From NCBI GenBank assembly GCA_002373755.1, contig DFJU01000151.1, positions 239-52,433 on the forward strand: 52,195 bases of DNA. Direction: 5' to 3'. Below are positions 37,301 through 43,453 of this stretch, piece after piece. Below the pieces are notes generated by a model that was not told the origin of the DNA, searched no databases, and saw nothing but the letters and a program-made list of their open reading frames with translations. The translations under genes and the position numbers were made by a program. Each line of letters starts with the position of its first letter. Position 1 is the stretch's first letter. This DNA is from Bacteroidales bacterium UBA3663 (GTDB lineage Bacteria; Bacteroidota; Bacteroidia; Bacteroidales; UBA3663).

Positions 37301-38605
37301 TATGCGCCATCGGACAATGCCATCGACCAGCTTGCCGACACGGTTGGCGATATCGAATCCGACACCATCATCGAATCCGACACGACCGTAATCAGCACAC
37401 CGCACCTCGGACTCACATTGGAGCTGAACCATCCGAAACTGCACATCGACAACGTCTTTGGCGGATGCCGTCTGGGCAACGTGATGGCCTGCAACATCTA
37501 CAGGGACGAGAATGGCGACATCCACACGCTGCCAATCAAGCTGAAGGACTACGAATACGGCACGTCGATACACATCTCCGACGGCACATACGGCCACGTC
37601 TTCGGCGGCAACGACATCTCCGGCTCGGTGTTGAGCGGCACTCGCATCCAGATTGAGGGCGGCAAAGTGGGCGAAGTCTATGGCGCAGGCAACGGCGAAT
37701 ATGTCTATCAGGTGACCGACGAAGTCGAGCAAGTGCAGGCCGTGTTCGACAAGAAGTTGCAGCAATACGTCTGCCGCATTCCGACCTTCAGTCCGCTGTC
37801 AACGCTCACCGACGCACAAAAAATCAAGGAAATCGAGAAGGCACGGCCAAACATCGCCAAGTCGTACATTGAAGTGGCTGGCGGCATCGACGCCAAAACA
37901 GGCAAGCGCAAGACAGTCTATATCTCCGACGCGCTCTACGCGGGCGGCAACTGCGCTACCATACTCGACACCGACGGCCAACCGGGCGACATCCGCGTCG
38001 ATCTGGGCGACTACATCGTCATCAACAACGTCTATCTGGGCAGCAACGGCCAACACCACATCGACACGACGTACATCAACAACCTGAAGCAGTACAACGG
38101 CATCGAAAGCATGGCCAAGGTCGAAAATGGACGGACGATGCTTGACTACCACATGGATGCCGTCACGATGCACGGACTGCCACGCGACTTCCAGCTGCGA
38201 CGCAACTACAACAAATGCTTCATCGGCTCGTTCTACATGGGCGGCGCACGCGGCTCGATTGCGACTCACGGCGAACTGGCACTGACTTTTCCACAGACGA
38301 TGCACATCTTCAACAAGATTGTGGGCGGCGCCGACCAAGCCCGAATCGAACTTAACGAGCAGGGCAAGAGCATCTGCAGCGAGGGCGGAATCCTGTGGGA
38401 CGGCATCGGCCGCAAACCCGACATCGAACTCGACGTGCGATGCCCCTTCACCGCATTGGACATGAACATGGACGAGAGCTACGCGACTTCGGACTATCTG
38501 ACGCACAGCAAAAACCGCGCGGCCGACGACGTCCAAGTCTTCCCCGGCTGCTTCCTGAACGGAAAAGTGGAGGGCGAAGTAAACATCAACGTAAACAACG
38601 AATAA
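31316..38605 (+). CDS. Giant secreted GG-repeat protein (2429 residues), function unknown
   Basis: A signal peptide is cut after about Ala29 (GLPVSVMA). Residues about 44-215 look like a GLUG-type opening (GTVEDPFLINTAEEMAYL, HFDGGGHKISNIEI). Residues about 290-465 contain two Ig-like segments. From about residue 480 to the end runs a repetitive region with about twenty copies of [VIL][YF]GG[GCNSA], each preceded by GNTxVxIxGGxV-like strands, suggesting a long beta-helix or beta-solenoid. A module with the pattern INxxxxGSNGxH occurs twice (near residues 1380 and 2245), so the protein contains an internal duplication. No type IX sorting domain, LPXTG, lipobox or enzyme motif is seen. A surface or secreted adhesin or structural protein is a plausible guess. 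The next ORF follows at 15 bases. Confidence 0.85.
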   Translation: MKRIKSIGKGLALFLLATAGAGLPVSVMAETAVWDGSMVRLTQGSGTVEDPFLINTAEEMAYLLQNYDYNMGIYNRKYYRLTRDLDMKSTQWTFGSATHDRRSFRAHFDGGGHKISNIEISLQDSPREVHYGLFPQLGGDPEFESVIENLEVENIHFVRSTGAANGTYDWRIGGLVGQMYAHSRISNCIVHGFQLTDYAEDVTMRTKSRISANPLIGEIQHQFGDTAHFHRERGIVLETCYGRGTADLSHFHGVEGQVFTTDIQGKKQLDGFSYNGYVWYALGEDDCSFSMTSVDVTPAMGGTEFQYEGYFTRQRGHTYTYRWILDGERIGTNTSAVVTVEPKPYIQRLGLTLFDNGLEAGSGAILIEPDKYDLAIAIDGPGARRGTHTIGVNMSTESGLNIGENDFQFSWQDVTDNYKEVCTSPMYREAKEGHTYLCLATHRNHASAKFSIIKSYSKPIYVCNRGISEYEASTYTTNNKTYAPGRDENDGLTPATAVKTLKRAYQLLKSEAEGGSIGTNVIIIMGAYDDFDCTEFYDNRCTSRNPNYFLRDKPALITGRADNFRNGRMLMAGLSIKLHADTRFEQINLHGTSFETTEITDQAKIFSCGHNLTMGYGISINGYKTIDFSQGMPEGIFVPSLTIYGGQLNNNDPEYVAPENTVTILSGTYGRLIAGDGYTLQMERTGNVSGSPQRPIRTKIVCDAANYFDPYHSQYDVALIIGGQADGTLFADTQIEVKGNSRVGRIVGGNIAFGRAMPGRPADSFFGQTNVIINGGSTTEIIGTNFGRYGHILYPDETDHDSCVTYFYGRTILDVKSGIVQSTLYGGGAADVVGFAYDSKHHTNDPHVPYWKDGKIAFGTYEEAKGQLPIVQLRNGALDLSKTEIYVNISGDAKILGSVYGGSLSSSELLPTRQAGSQSGCIFGDTHVNITGGRVEGYVYGGCQSNLTYFENSDNSGFPTVNGKKVDKMFFNRMAQLYGNTNITITGGVVTGMVYGGGEGPYYRPVSETDPTNAVDLLGTIYGNTNVTIGGDASIYSYIFGAGNYAHILRTGDEEKPELSGNTNVNIKGGNLYGAVIGAGHGHRDEHSEAASIYTRVQGDANITVTGGKFIYSDYDAMQDRYGIGRRIYGYIGGGLATSSVRGNTYLRLHTSPFTEELKTNPKVSGDNDLILCAGGYGKDCVVTGTSNLEIKSDVENRIDKIYGGGIYGNVGNTHIDVFSGRVANIYGGCRSGNVLGETYIVVGVEGDSLQLNSDIDIETIYGGNEASGSVGGNDANKGTHVKVNGGSVINLYGAGDGLQSYNSGVPSVPLPHTNSTWISVSGTDSALTSINSIYGGGNNATVGFFKPAANNRPELGMVREDLCPNTGSIHINIGNHVRINKLVMGSNGEHLLENIPSYTTDGTTWHKGFESQADFETFCHSVDVSCVPVLTFNSDGEFHNDYAIDDHHNRKTEFSTPGEMDATDIEINSFFGGGNRGSMTSDSLYQYTLPTGVLIRDLVVGGCENSIIEYTETEGPNRGTVRRLVGGMKPYRNVEAAIHEHRTQLNIFCQFAPLQAGTDSLGRSCHSGARIYGGCLNAGVSVGTSAVNLHSDLLGGFGADDPKILVSVANEWTSDGGQIYGGGKGENTESIGNTHVNLKGAVFNGQKCVPNVMHAFGGGMSGNVVGRSNVYCDFQCPIAEPMDAVFHSVWGNVYGGGHLGNIVNHSRLIPDVQEPRKKGSHVRVWSGQINRVFGGSRLGNIEGACMVDINDMAENHFHTIIRQVYGGNDLSGTVGRGKIPGLVAGNDSVSTNTYVIVREQKKKDGKYYGFPLIAEVYGGGNGEYGTHMPGKITYTGGTVPTYDNQEVDLTGLEFPNVDSTYVEVRGGTIWYLYGGANSSYVTEGSVIKIDYNDENADVRCRFDGKVSKGCYARGKYMYNAMSADGGAIVNDTLVRAEHNIVSVFGGSRKAPLVNQPTWLLGQAKIHNVYGGCNLGNVYYYRGNKTSDEPSDELGYAPSDNAIDQLADTVGDIESDTIIESDTTVISTPHLGLTLELNHPKLHIDNVFGGCRLGNVMACNIYRDENGDIHTLPIKLKDYEYGTSIHISDGTYGHVFGGNDISGSVLSGTRIQIEGGKVGEVYGAGNGEYVYQVTDEVEQVQAVFDKKLQQYVCRIPTFSPLSTLTDAQKIKEIEKARPNIAKSYIEVAGGIDAKTGKRKTVYISDALYAGGNCATILDTDGQPGDIRVDLGDYIVINNVYLGSNGQHHIDTTYINNLKQYNGIESMAKVENGRTMLDYHMDAVTMHGLPRDFQLRRNYNKCFIGSFYMGGARGSIATHGELALTFPQTMHIFNKIVGGADQARIELNEQGKSICSEGGILWDGIGRKPDIELDVRCPFTALDMNMDESYATSDYLTHSKNRAADDVQVFPGCFLNGKVEGEVNINVNNE

Positions 38606-38620
38606 AAAACCATAACGATT

Positions 38621-38794
38621 ATGAAACAATACATCAAACCAGCCTTGAAGGGCTACGACATGGCTCCTGTCAGCATACTTGAAGGCAGCACCAAGGTGAA
38701 AGCCAGAATCGGCATTTCAACTTTCTTCACCGACGATGACGACTGGAGCACGGACGAAAAAACAGGCGAGAAGAAATACAACTTCTGGGAATAA
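38621..38794 (+). CDS. 57-residue peptide co-transcribed with the giant repeat protein
   Basis: A small ORF, ATG 38621 to TAA 38792-38794, begins MKQYIKPALKGYDMAPVSIL and ends with an acidic, aromatic tail (TFFTDDDDWSTDEKTGEKK, then YNFWE). It starts 15 bases after the giant gene and is followed 17 bases later by a strong terminator, so the pair forms one transcript. Short Bacteroidales proteins starting M-K-[KQ]-Y-I-K-P are common near genes for secreted proteins, and their role is unknown. No signal peptide or membrane helix is apparent. It could be a chaperone-like partner, a regulatory peptide or a modified-peptide precursor. None of these is shown. Confidence 0.75.
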   Translation: MKQYIKPALKGYDMAPVSILEGSTKVKARIGISTFFTDDDDWSTDEKTGEKKYNFWE

Positions 38795-38811
38795 CCCGAA
38801 CGTAAACAACT

Positions 38812-38843
38812 AAAAACCTCAAGCGGCAATGCTTGAGGTTTTT
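38812..38843 (+). terminator. Intrinsic terminator of the giant-protein operon
   Basis: AAAAACCTCAAGC (38812-38824) and GCTTGAGGTTTTT (38831-38843) are perfect 13-base arms around a 6-base loop, with the T-run built into the stem. This is the strongest terminator of the window. Confidence 0.95.
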
Positions 38844-38911
38844 CGTGTTTAAACGCCATTTGAACGGCGTTTGAATGATGTTACTACGTGACTTTATGTC
38901 CGCGATGCGCC

Positions 38912-40585
38912 TTATTCGACGCGCTTGATTCGCAACAGCAAGTATGGCAACTGCGGCAGACGCACCGAACGGTTCTTGCGGTCAATCATGCGGTAGTTGT
39001 CCTGCGCGACGGCCTCGAAGATGGTGGGGCACGGCGTGATGGTCATGTTCCACGTGTCGATGATTTCGACCTGGAAACGCTCGCCCTCAGCGATTTTCGG
39101 ATAGGCCGGATTGCGTCCGTTGCGCGTCGGGAGGTCGAAACGCCATTGGTCACTCACCTGCTTGCCCAGATAGACCATATAGTAGCCCGGACCGGCGGCC
39201 GACGTGTGCGGATCCCACGACGAATCGGCCAAATACATCGGCTGTGGCAGGTCGTCCAACAGCTGCTTCAGGAACTTCGTGCGCGCCCACATCGTGCCCT
39301 GCCACTTGCCGCCCACGGCGAGGAAGTTGTAGCGGAAGCCCAGTCCGTCAACGTCGCCCAGCAGGTAGCACTCGGAGTGGGTGCAATAGGTACCGGCGAT
39401 GAGTGCCTGATACATACGGAAAAGCTCCTCCTGGCCGCTCAGGTTGCCCCAGCGCACATCCAGGTCGCCCTCGTAGAGCACCTCGTCGAACACGACCGGC
39501 TTGCGGTAGATGTTGCGCACGATGGCAGCGCGGCCAAAGTCCTCGACGGGAGCCTGATCCTGGATGGAGCAGTGCGTGTAGCGCTCGTCCCAGTAGCTGT
39601 AGTATTGCGCCGTGTAGCTGTGTATCGAGACGAGGTGGCGATACGGATCGGCCGCAATGATGGCATCGGTCCACGCATCCCAAGCCTCGGCGGGCTGCTC
39701 CTTGACGAGGTCGTATTCATTGGCCAATGACCACCACACGTTGCGCAGGCTCGACATTCGCGCACCCACGTAGCGGCACAGCAAGCGTCCGGCCTCGATG
39801 GGCATCGCGCTGAAACCCCATCGGCCGCCATCGTAGGGATGGAAGAGAATCAGGTCCTGCTCGATGCCGATGTCGGCCAATGCGCGCGTACAAGCCTCGA
39901 CGTGGTCGAAATAACGCGGATTGAGGCGCGTCCAGTCCCACGTGCCGTCGGCCTTGCGCTCGAACGGATATTCGTCGGGCTCGGGATATTTGGGATTGAA
40001 ATTCTGCGGCAGCAGCAGCGAACGGATCTTGGTGAATCCGCTTTCGGCCAATGACTTGAGCGTCTGCTGCTGCATCGTGAGGCCCGCATCGGCCACGCTG
40101 ACCGACGGGTCGCTCGAAGCGTGCATCCAGTCGTAGGAGGTCGTTCCGATGGGCCAATAGCGCGTGCCGTCCGCGTAGCAGAAATGCAGTCCTGTGCTAT
40201 CGACCATGACGGGGCCGTGATTGTTGGCCGATGGTGCTACACAGCGGAACGTGCCGCATTGGCCGTCCAACGCGACGATTTCAGAGCTTGTCGTGTAGGT
40301 CCAATCGCCCTCGACCGACGGCATGAAACGCACCTTCCACGCCTCGCCGCCGTCGTAGAATCCGGCAACGGTCATCGTGTCGGCCGATGAGCAGAATGTG
40401 GCAGTCAGCCGCACGTCGAATGGGTTTTGTCCACTTGGGACATTGGCCGTAAAAGCCACTTCATAGCATCCCCAACGCTCCACTTCGGCAACCGCAGGAG
40501 CCTTGGCCTTGCTCTTGGCGAACATCGGCGTCGTGGAGAGAAAGAGCGAAATAAAGAGAGAAGAAGAGAGAGAAAAAATTTTCAT
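38912..40585 (-). CDS. Secreted glycoside hydrolase-like protein (DUF5060/DUF4038/DUF5605 type)
   Basis: The 557-residue protein has a signal peptide (MKIFSLSSSLFISLFLSTTPMFA), an N-terminal beta-sandwich of the DUF5060 type (residues about 30-120: VERWGCYEVAF, FYDGGEAWKVRFMPS, GDWTYTTSS), and a TIM-barrel domain of the DUF4038/apiosidase-like type (WPIGTTSYDWMH, LFHPYDGGRWGF, WSLANEYDLV, with Glu as the likely acid/base, and PVVFDEVLYEGD, with a second Glu). A C-terminal beta domain of about 90 residues follows. Such proteins cleave plant or host glycans. The substrate is not evident, and no SusC/SusD pair is adjacent. It is upstream of nothing on its strand and is followed by the giant-gene terminator region. 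Confidence 0.75.
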   Translation of the reverse strand: MKIFSLSSSLFISLFLSTTPMFAKSKAKAPAVAEVERWGCYEVAFTANVPSGQNPFDVRLTATFCSSADTMTVAGFYDGGEAWKVRFMPSVEGDWTYTTSSEIVALDGQCGTFRCVAPSANNHGPVMVDSTGLHFCYADGTRYWPIGTTSYDWMHASSDPSVSVADAGLTMQQQTLKSLAESGFTKIRSLLLPQNFNPKYPEPDEYPFERKADGTWDWTRLNPRYFDHVEACTRALADIGIEQDLILFHPYDGGRWGFSAMPIEAGRLLCRYVGARMSSLRNVWWSLANEYDLVKEQPAEAWDAWTDAIIAADPYRHLVSIHSYTAQYYSYWDERYTHCSIQDQAPVEDFGRAAIVRNIYRKPVVFDEVLYEGDLDVRWGNLSGQEELFRMYQALIAGTYCTHSECYLLGDVDGLGFRYNFLAVGGKWQGTMWARTKFLKQLLDDLPQPMYLADSSWDPHTSAAGPGYYMVYLGKQVSDQWRFDLPTRNGRNPAYPKIAEGERFQVEIIDTWNMTITPCPTIFEAVAQDNYRMIDRKNRSVRLPQLPYLLLRIKRVE

Positions 40586-40602
40586 GACGAATTTGTTTTT
40601 GG

Positions 40603-40678
40603 CTCGCAGAGTGTAAGGAAGTGGAAAAGAGTTTTCGATTCTTGGGAAACTCCATTACACTCATTTACACTCTGCGAG
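40603..40678. repeat. Palindromic element with CTCGCAGAGTGTAA ends (compact copy)
   Basis: A 76-bp imperfect palindrome. The left arm CTCGCAGAGTGTAAGGAAGTG faces CACTCATTTACACTCTGCGAG. It fills the space between the SGNH/GH43-like gene and the DUF4038-type gene, both on the minus strand. Confidence 0.85.
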
Positions 40679-40696
40679 AGATAATTACACTTTGCT

Positions 40697-42532
40697 TTAG
40701 AACCCTGCCGGCAACGACAGCAACTGCCACTGCAGGAGTTTGCCGAGGCGGATGTGGCCCTCGCGGCTCGGGTGCAGACGGTCGTAGCGCGAGCGGTCGG
40801 GATAACCGTCAGGCTCGGCGAAGTACATACGCTGCTCCGGCTCCAACGGATAGAGGCCCGACAAGGTGAAGACGTCGATGACTGGCATTGACCAATATTC
40901 GCCGGCCTGCTTGATGGCGTGGACGTAATCCTCGATGTAGAGGCCCTGACCATTGGCCACATTCTCATCGGGCTGCACGTTGGTCTCGTTGAAATTCGCG
41001 TAGCCACGATGCGGCGGCGTCATAAGGATAATCTGCTTGGTCGGATAGCGGTGGCGCAACATCGACAGCACCTTGTTGATGCGGCCGCAGAAGGTCGAGT
41101 CGCTGATGACAAAGTCGCGGCACTTGCGCTTCACCATCTTGCCGTTGTAGTTGACAACAGTGTCGCGCTCGGTGTAGAACTGGCCCATCGGCGCACCGTG
41201 GAAATAGTCGTTCGTGCCGGCCCAGATGATGATGGCATCGAGGTTGTCGCCCTCGGCCTTGATAAGTTCATTGGCCCTGTCGTAAATCTGATGCCACTGG
41301 TTGCCGCTGCGGGCATAGACGAGCGGCACGATGCCCAGACTGTCGCGCAGATAGTCGCAGTAGTGGTTGCGCTGGCGGTAACGCGGATCGGTCATCGAAT
41401 CGCCCAGGAAGCCGACACGCTTGCCGTTCCATTGGCTCGCACGCGGAGCCGGATTGCCCCAAGCCTCCAATCGGTCGTACTCCTCTTTGGTGAGGCGCAT
41501 GAACGAGCCGTGCTGCGGACCGGTCACACCGACGATGTCCTGCGGGTCGCTGAAGTTGCGCATATTGGCATCGGCCTTACAAATTCTATAATGACGCGGA
41601 CGTGACGAATATTCGATGTAGGCGATGCGCCAGCCCTCCTCGCCGACAATCTGGAAGGCCGATACGCCCTCGCACTTCTTCTTGCCCTCAAAATTCACGT
41701 AGTCGTCCTCGACGGGTTCGCCCCACGGGCCTGTCAGCGCCGGAGCAGTCGCGGTGAAGAGGCCCGGCTTGCCGCCCTCCTTCTTGATCATCATGTGATA
41801 CTTGCCGTCGGTCGTGAGGTAGTTGATGTCGGCGTCGATGGTCGCGTAGCCCCAGTCGAAGAGCAGCTGCGGCATGGTCAGCCGCGTGAACGACTTGTCG
41901 GCATAGCTGTAATACATGCGGTCGTACTTCTCCTCGGCGCGGTTCCACATGCTGTAGTAGATGAAATAGCCGCCCCGCTCGCCCGATGGCCAACGGTAGT
42001 CGGCATCCCAGAAAATCTGCGGTGCCCACACGCGGTTGATGGTGCTCCAGTCCTTATACGGGCTTTTGGCCGATGCCCCGTCGCAGAAAATCTCGGCGCC
42101 CTTGCGGTAGTCGAACGAGGTGCTCTGCCAGTGCATCAGGTCGTCCGATGTGAGCAGGTCGATGCCGTAGTTGTCCCACGTTTCGAGCTTGCCCAGACGC
42201 TTGGTCGCCGCATTGTTCATGTCGGTCGTGACCATCAGGTAGCCGCTTCCGTCGAACTTGCGGCAGATGTAGGCATCGCGCGTGCCGCCCTCGATCTTGG
42301 CCATCTCATGGGCCGAGAAGATGCTGTCGCCGTGGAACAGGTCGTGGTAGTTCAGTCCGTCGCGCGACAGGGCGAAGGCGGTCCATTGGCCACGATCACT
42401 CATGTGACAATACAGATAGCCGTAGTCGCCCATCTGCAGGTTGCCGGGCACGGCCTTGGGTGTTGTTTTCTTGGCCGACAGCGCACTCACGCCCAACGCG
42501 GCCACACACAGGAAAAGTGTTAGTTTTTTCAT
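40697..42532 (-). CDS. Secreted fusion of a GH43-like beta-propeller and an SGNH/GDSL esterase
   Basis: The 611-residue protein has a signal peptide (residues 1-20, ending SALSA). Residues about 35-345 resemble GH43-type five-bladed propellers (LTSDDLMHWQS, RVWAPQIFWD, YFIYYSMW). Residues about 370-605 are an SGNH hydrolase with block I FLGDSMTD (Ser379), block III WAGTNDY (Asn441) and block V DRLHPS (Asp584, His587), all intact. The propeller could be an arabinosidase/xylosidase-type domain or a binding module, and the esterase may remove acetyl groups from the same polysaccharide. It is followed (76 bp palindrome) by the DUF4038-type hydrolase. Upstream lies structured element A. Confidence 0.85.
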   Translation of the reverse strand: MKKLTLFLCVAALGVSALSAKKTTPKAVPGNLQMGDYGYLYCHMSDRGQWTAFALSRDGLNYHDLFHGDSIFSAHEMAKIEGGTRDAYICRKFDGSGYLMVTTDMNNAATKRLGKLETWDNYGIDLLTSDDLMHWQSTSFDYRKGAEIFCDGASAKSPYKDWSTINRVWAPQIFWDADYRWPSGERGGYFIYYSMWNRAEEKYDRMYYSYADKSFTRLTMPQLLFDWGYATIDADINYLTTDGKYHMMIKKEGGKPGLFTATAPALTGPWGEPVEDDYVNFEGKKKCEGVSAFQIVGEEGWRIAYIEYSSRPRHYRICKADANMRNFSDPQDIVGVTGPQHGSFMRLTKEEYDRLEAWGNPAPRASQWNGKRVGFLGDSMTDPRYRQRNHYCDYLRDSLGIVPLVYARSGNQWHQIYDRANELIKAEGDNLDAIIIWAGTNDYFHGAPMGQFYTERDTVVNYNGKMVKRKCRDFVISDSTFCGRINKVLSMLRHRYPTKQIILMTPPHRGYANFNETNVQPDENVANGQGLYIEDYVHAIKQAGEYWSMPVIDVFTLSGLYPLEPEQRMYFAEPDGYPDRSRYDRLHPSREGHIRLGKLLQWQLLSLPAGF

Positions 42533-42591
42533 GTCGATTAAGTTTTTATTTATGCTGTTTATTATTGATTCTCATTGCGGAACAATTTTTC

Positions 42592-42783
42592 CTCCTGTGC
42601 GGAGGGCACTTCATTTCTTGGCTTGACCCAAGAAACGAAGCAAAGAAAGTCAAGCCTTGCGTTTCGCGGCCTGCAACAATGCCGTCTCGCTCGCTTGTAA
42701 GCCCAACTCGGCCTATCGGCCTCAAACAAGGCTTACCGCTTCGCAATCCTCGCATTTTTGCGGGCGGCCGCTTCACTATGGCG
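42592..42783. repeat. Structured intergenic element, copy A
   Basis: About 190 bp shared with 47620-47854. It contains CTCCTGTGCGGAGGGCACTTC, the hairpin TTTCTTGGCTTGACCCAAGAAA, GTCAAGCC that could pair with the internal GGCTTGAC instead, a stem GTAAGCC/GGCTTAC around the conserved loop CAACTCGGCC...CCTCAAACA, and GGCCGCTTCACTATGGC. It lies directly upstream of the SGNH-fusion gene (minus strand). Confidence 0.8.
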
Positions 42784-42818
42784 TTGGCCATGCGAACAAA
42801 AAAGACATTCATTGTTTT

Positions 42819-42850
42819 TTTGCATATTCCAAATATTTTGTCTATCTTTG
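42819..42850 (+). promoter_or_regulatory. Orphan promoter ahead of a candidate small RNA
   Basis: TTTG (42819-42822), 20 bases and TATCTTTG (42843-42850) match the consensus exactly. No plus-strand ORF follows, but a hairpin and T-run do. Confidence 0.7.
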
Positions 42851-42856
42851 CTGCGT

Positions 42857-42907
42857 TGATTCCCACCGTGCCCCTGACTTTGGTCAAGCCGGTGGGTTTA
42901 GTTTTTT
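42857..42907 (+). ncRNA. Candidate very small RNA (about 50 nt)
   Basis: It begins at the inferred start about seven bases after the orphan promoter. It contains CCCACCG (42862-42868) pairing with CGGTGGG (42890-42896), with inner pairing TGAC/GTCA, and ends TTTAGTTTTTT. It has no ORF. It may be a promoter with immediate termination rather than a functional RNA. Confidence 0.45.
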
Positions 42908-42967
42908 CCCACCATCCTGATCCTTTCCGAGGTAGCAGTCTGGCTCATTTTCATTGGCCGATGCCCA

Positions 42968-43342
42968 TCACTTCAGAAAAGCGAAAAACACAGCCAGCAC
43001 GATGCACAGCAGCGAAATGATGTGGTTCCAATGCAGCGGCTCACTCTGGAACACAAGCCGCACGATGCAGATGAAGACGATGAGCGAAATCGACTCCTGC
43101 AACACCTTGAGTTGCATTAGGTTATACGGGCCGCCAAGGTCGTGATGGCCGATGCGGTTGGCCGGAACAGCCACACAATATTCGAAGAAAGCCAAGCCCC
43201 ACGAGAGCAGGATGACGGCAAACAGCGGCCAGTCACGTACCGAAGGATACATCTCACGCAACTTGAAATTACCGTACCACGCGAAGGTCATAAAAATGTT
43301 CGATATGACCAACAGAACTACTGTCAAAATACCTCTTGTCAT
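42968..43342 (-). CDS. DMT-family small membrane protein (DUF486)
   Basis: The 124-residue protein has four membrane helices (TVVLLVISNIFMTFAWY, LFAVILLSWGLAFFEYCVAVPA, ISLIVFICIVRLVF, and the C-terminal SLLCIVLAVFFAFLK). The segment AVPANRIGHHDLGGPYNLMQLKVLQE is typical of DUF486 proteins related to the drug/metabolite transporter superfamily. The substrate is unknown. The length is normal. The ATG at 43342 lies nine bases from a large GC-rich palindrome that separates it from the kinase gene upstream. Confidence 0.88.
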   Translation of the reverse strand: MTRGILTVVLLVISNIFMTFAWYGNFKLREMYPSVRDWPLFAVILLSWGLAFFEYCVAVPANRIGHHDLGGPYNLMQLKVLQESISLIVFICIVRLVFQSEPLHWNHIISLLCIVLAVFFAFLK

Positions 43343-43351
43343 AATAAAATA

Positions 43352-43453
43352 AGCCCCCTCCCGACCTCCCCGAGGGGGAGGAGATTTTTAGTTACAAATT
43401 ATTTTTTTCACTCAGGATACACTCCTCCCCTCGGGGAGGCTGGGAGGGGGGCT
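43352..43453. repeat. GC-rich palindromic element overlapping the kinase 3' end
   Basis: AGCCCCCTCCCGACCTCCCC (from 43352) and its near-perfect inverted copy GGGGAGGCTGGGAGGGGGGCT (ending 43453) form arms of about 32 bases around a 38-base AT-rich centre. The right arm is translated as the last residues of the BadF-type kinase. Confidence 0.88.

Noticed and set aside
42662..43020. Plus-strand ORF through the structured element
   Set aside because: The element is non-coding by its paired structure; the ORF crosses a promoter and terminator and has no motif.
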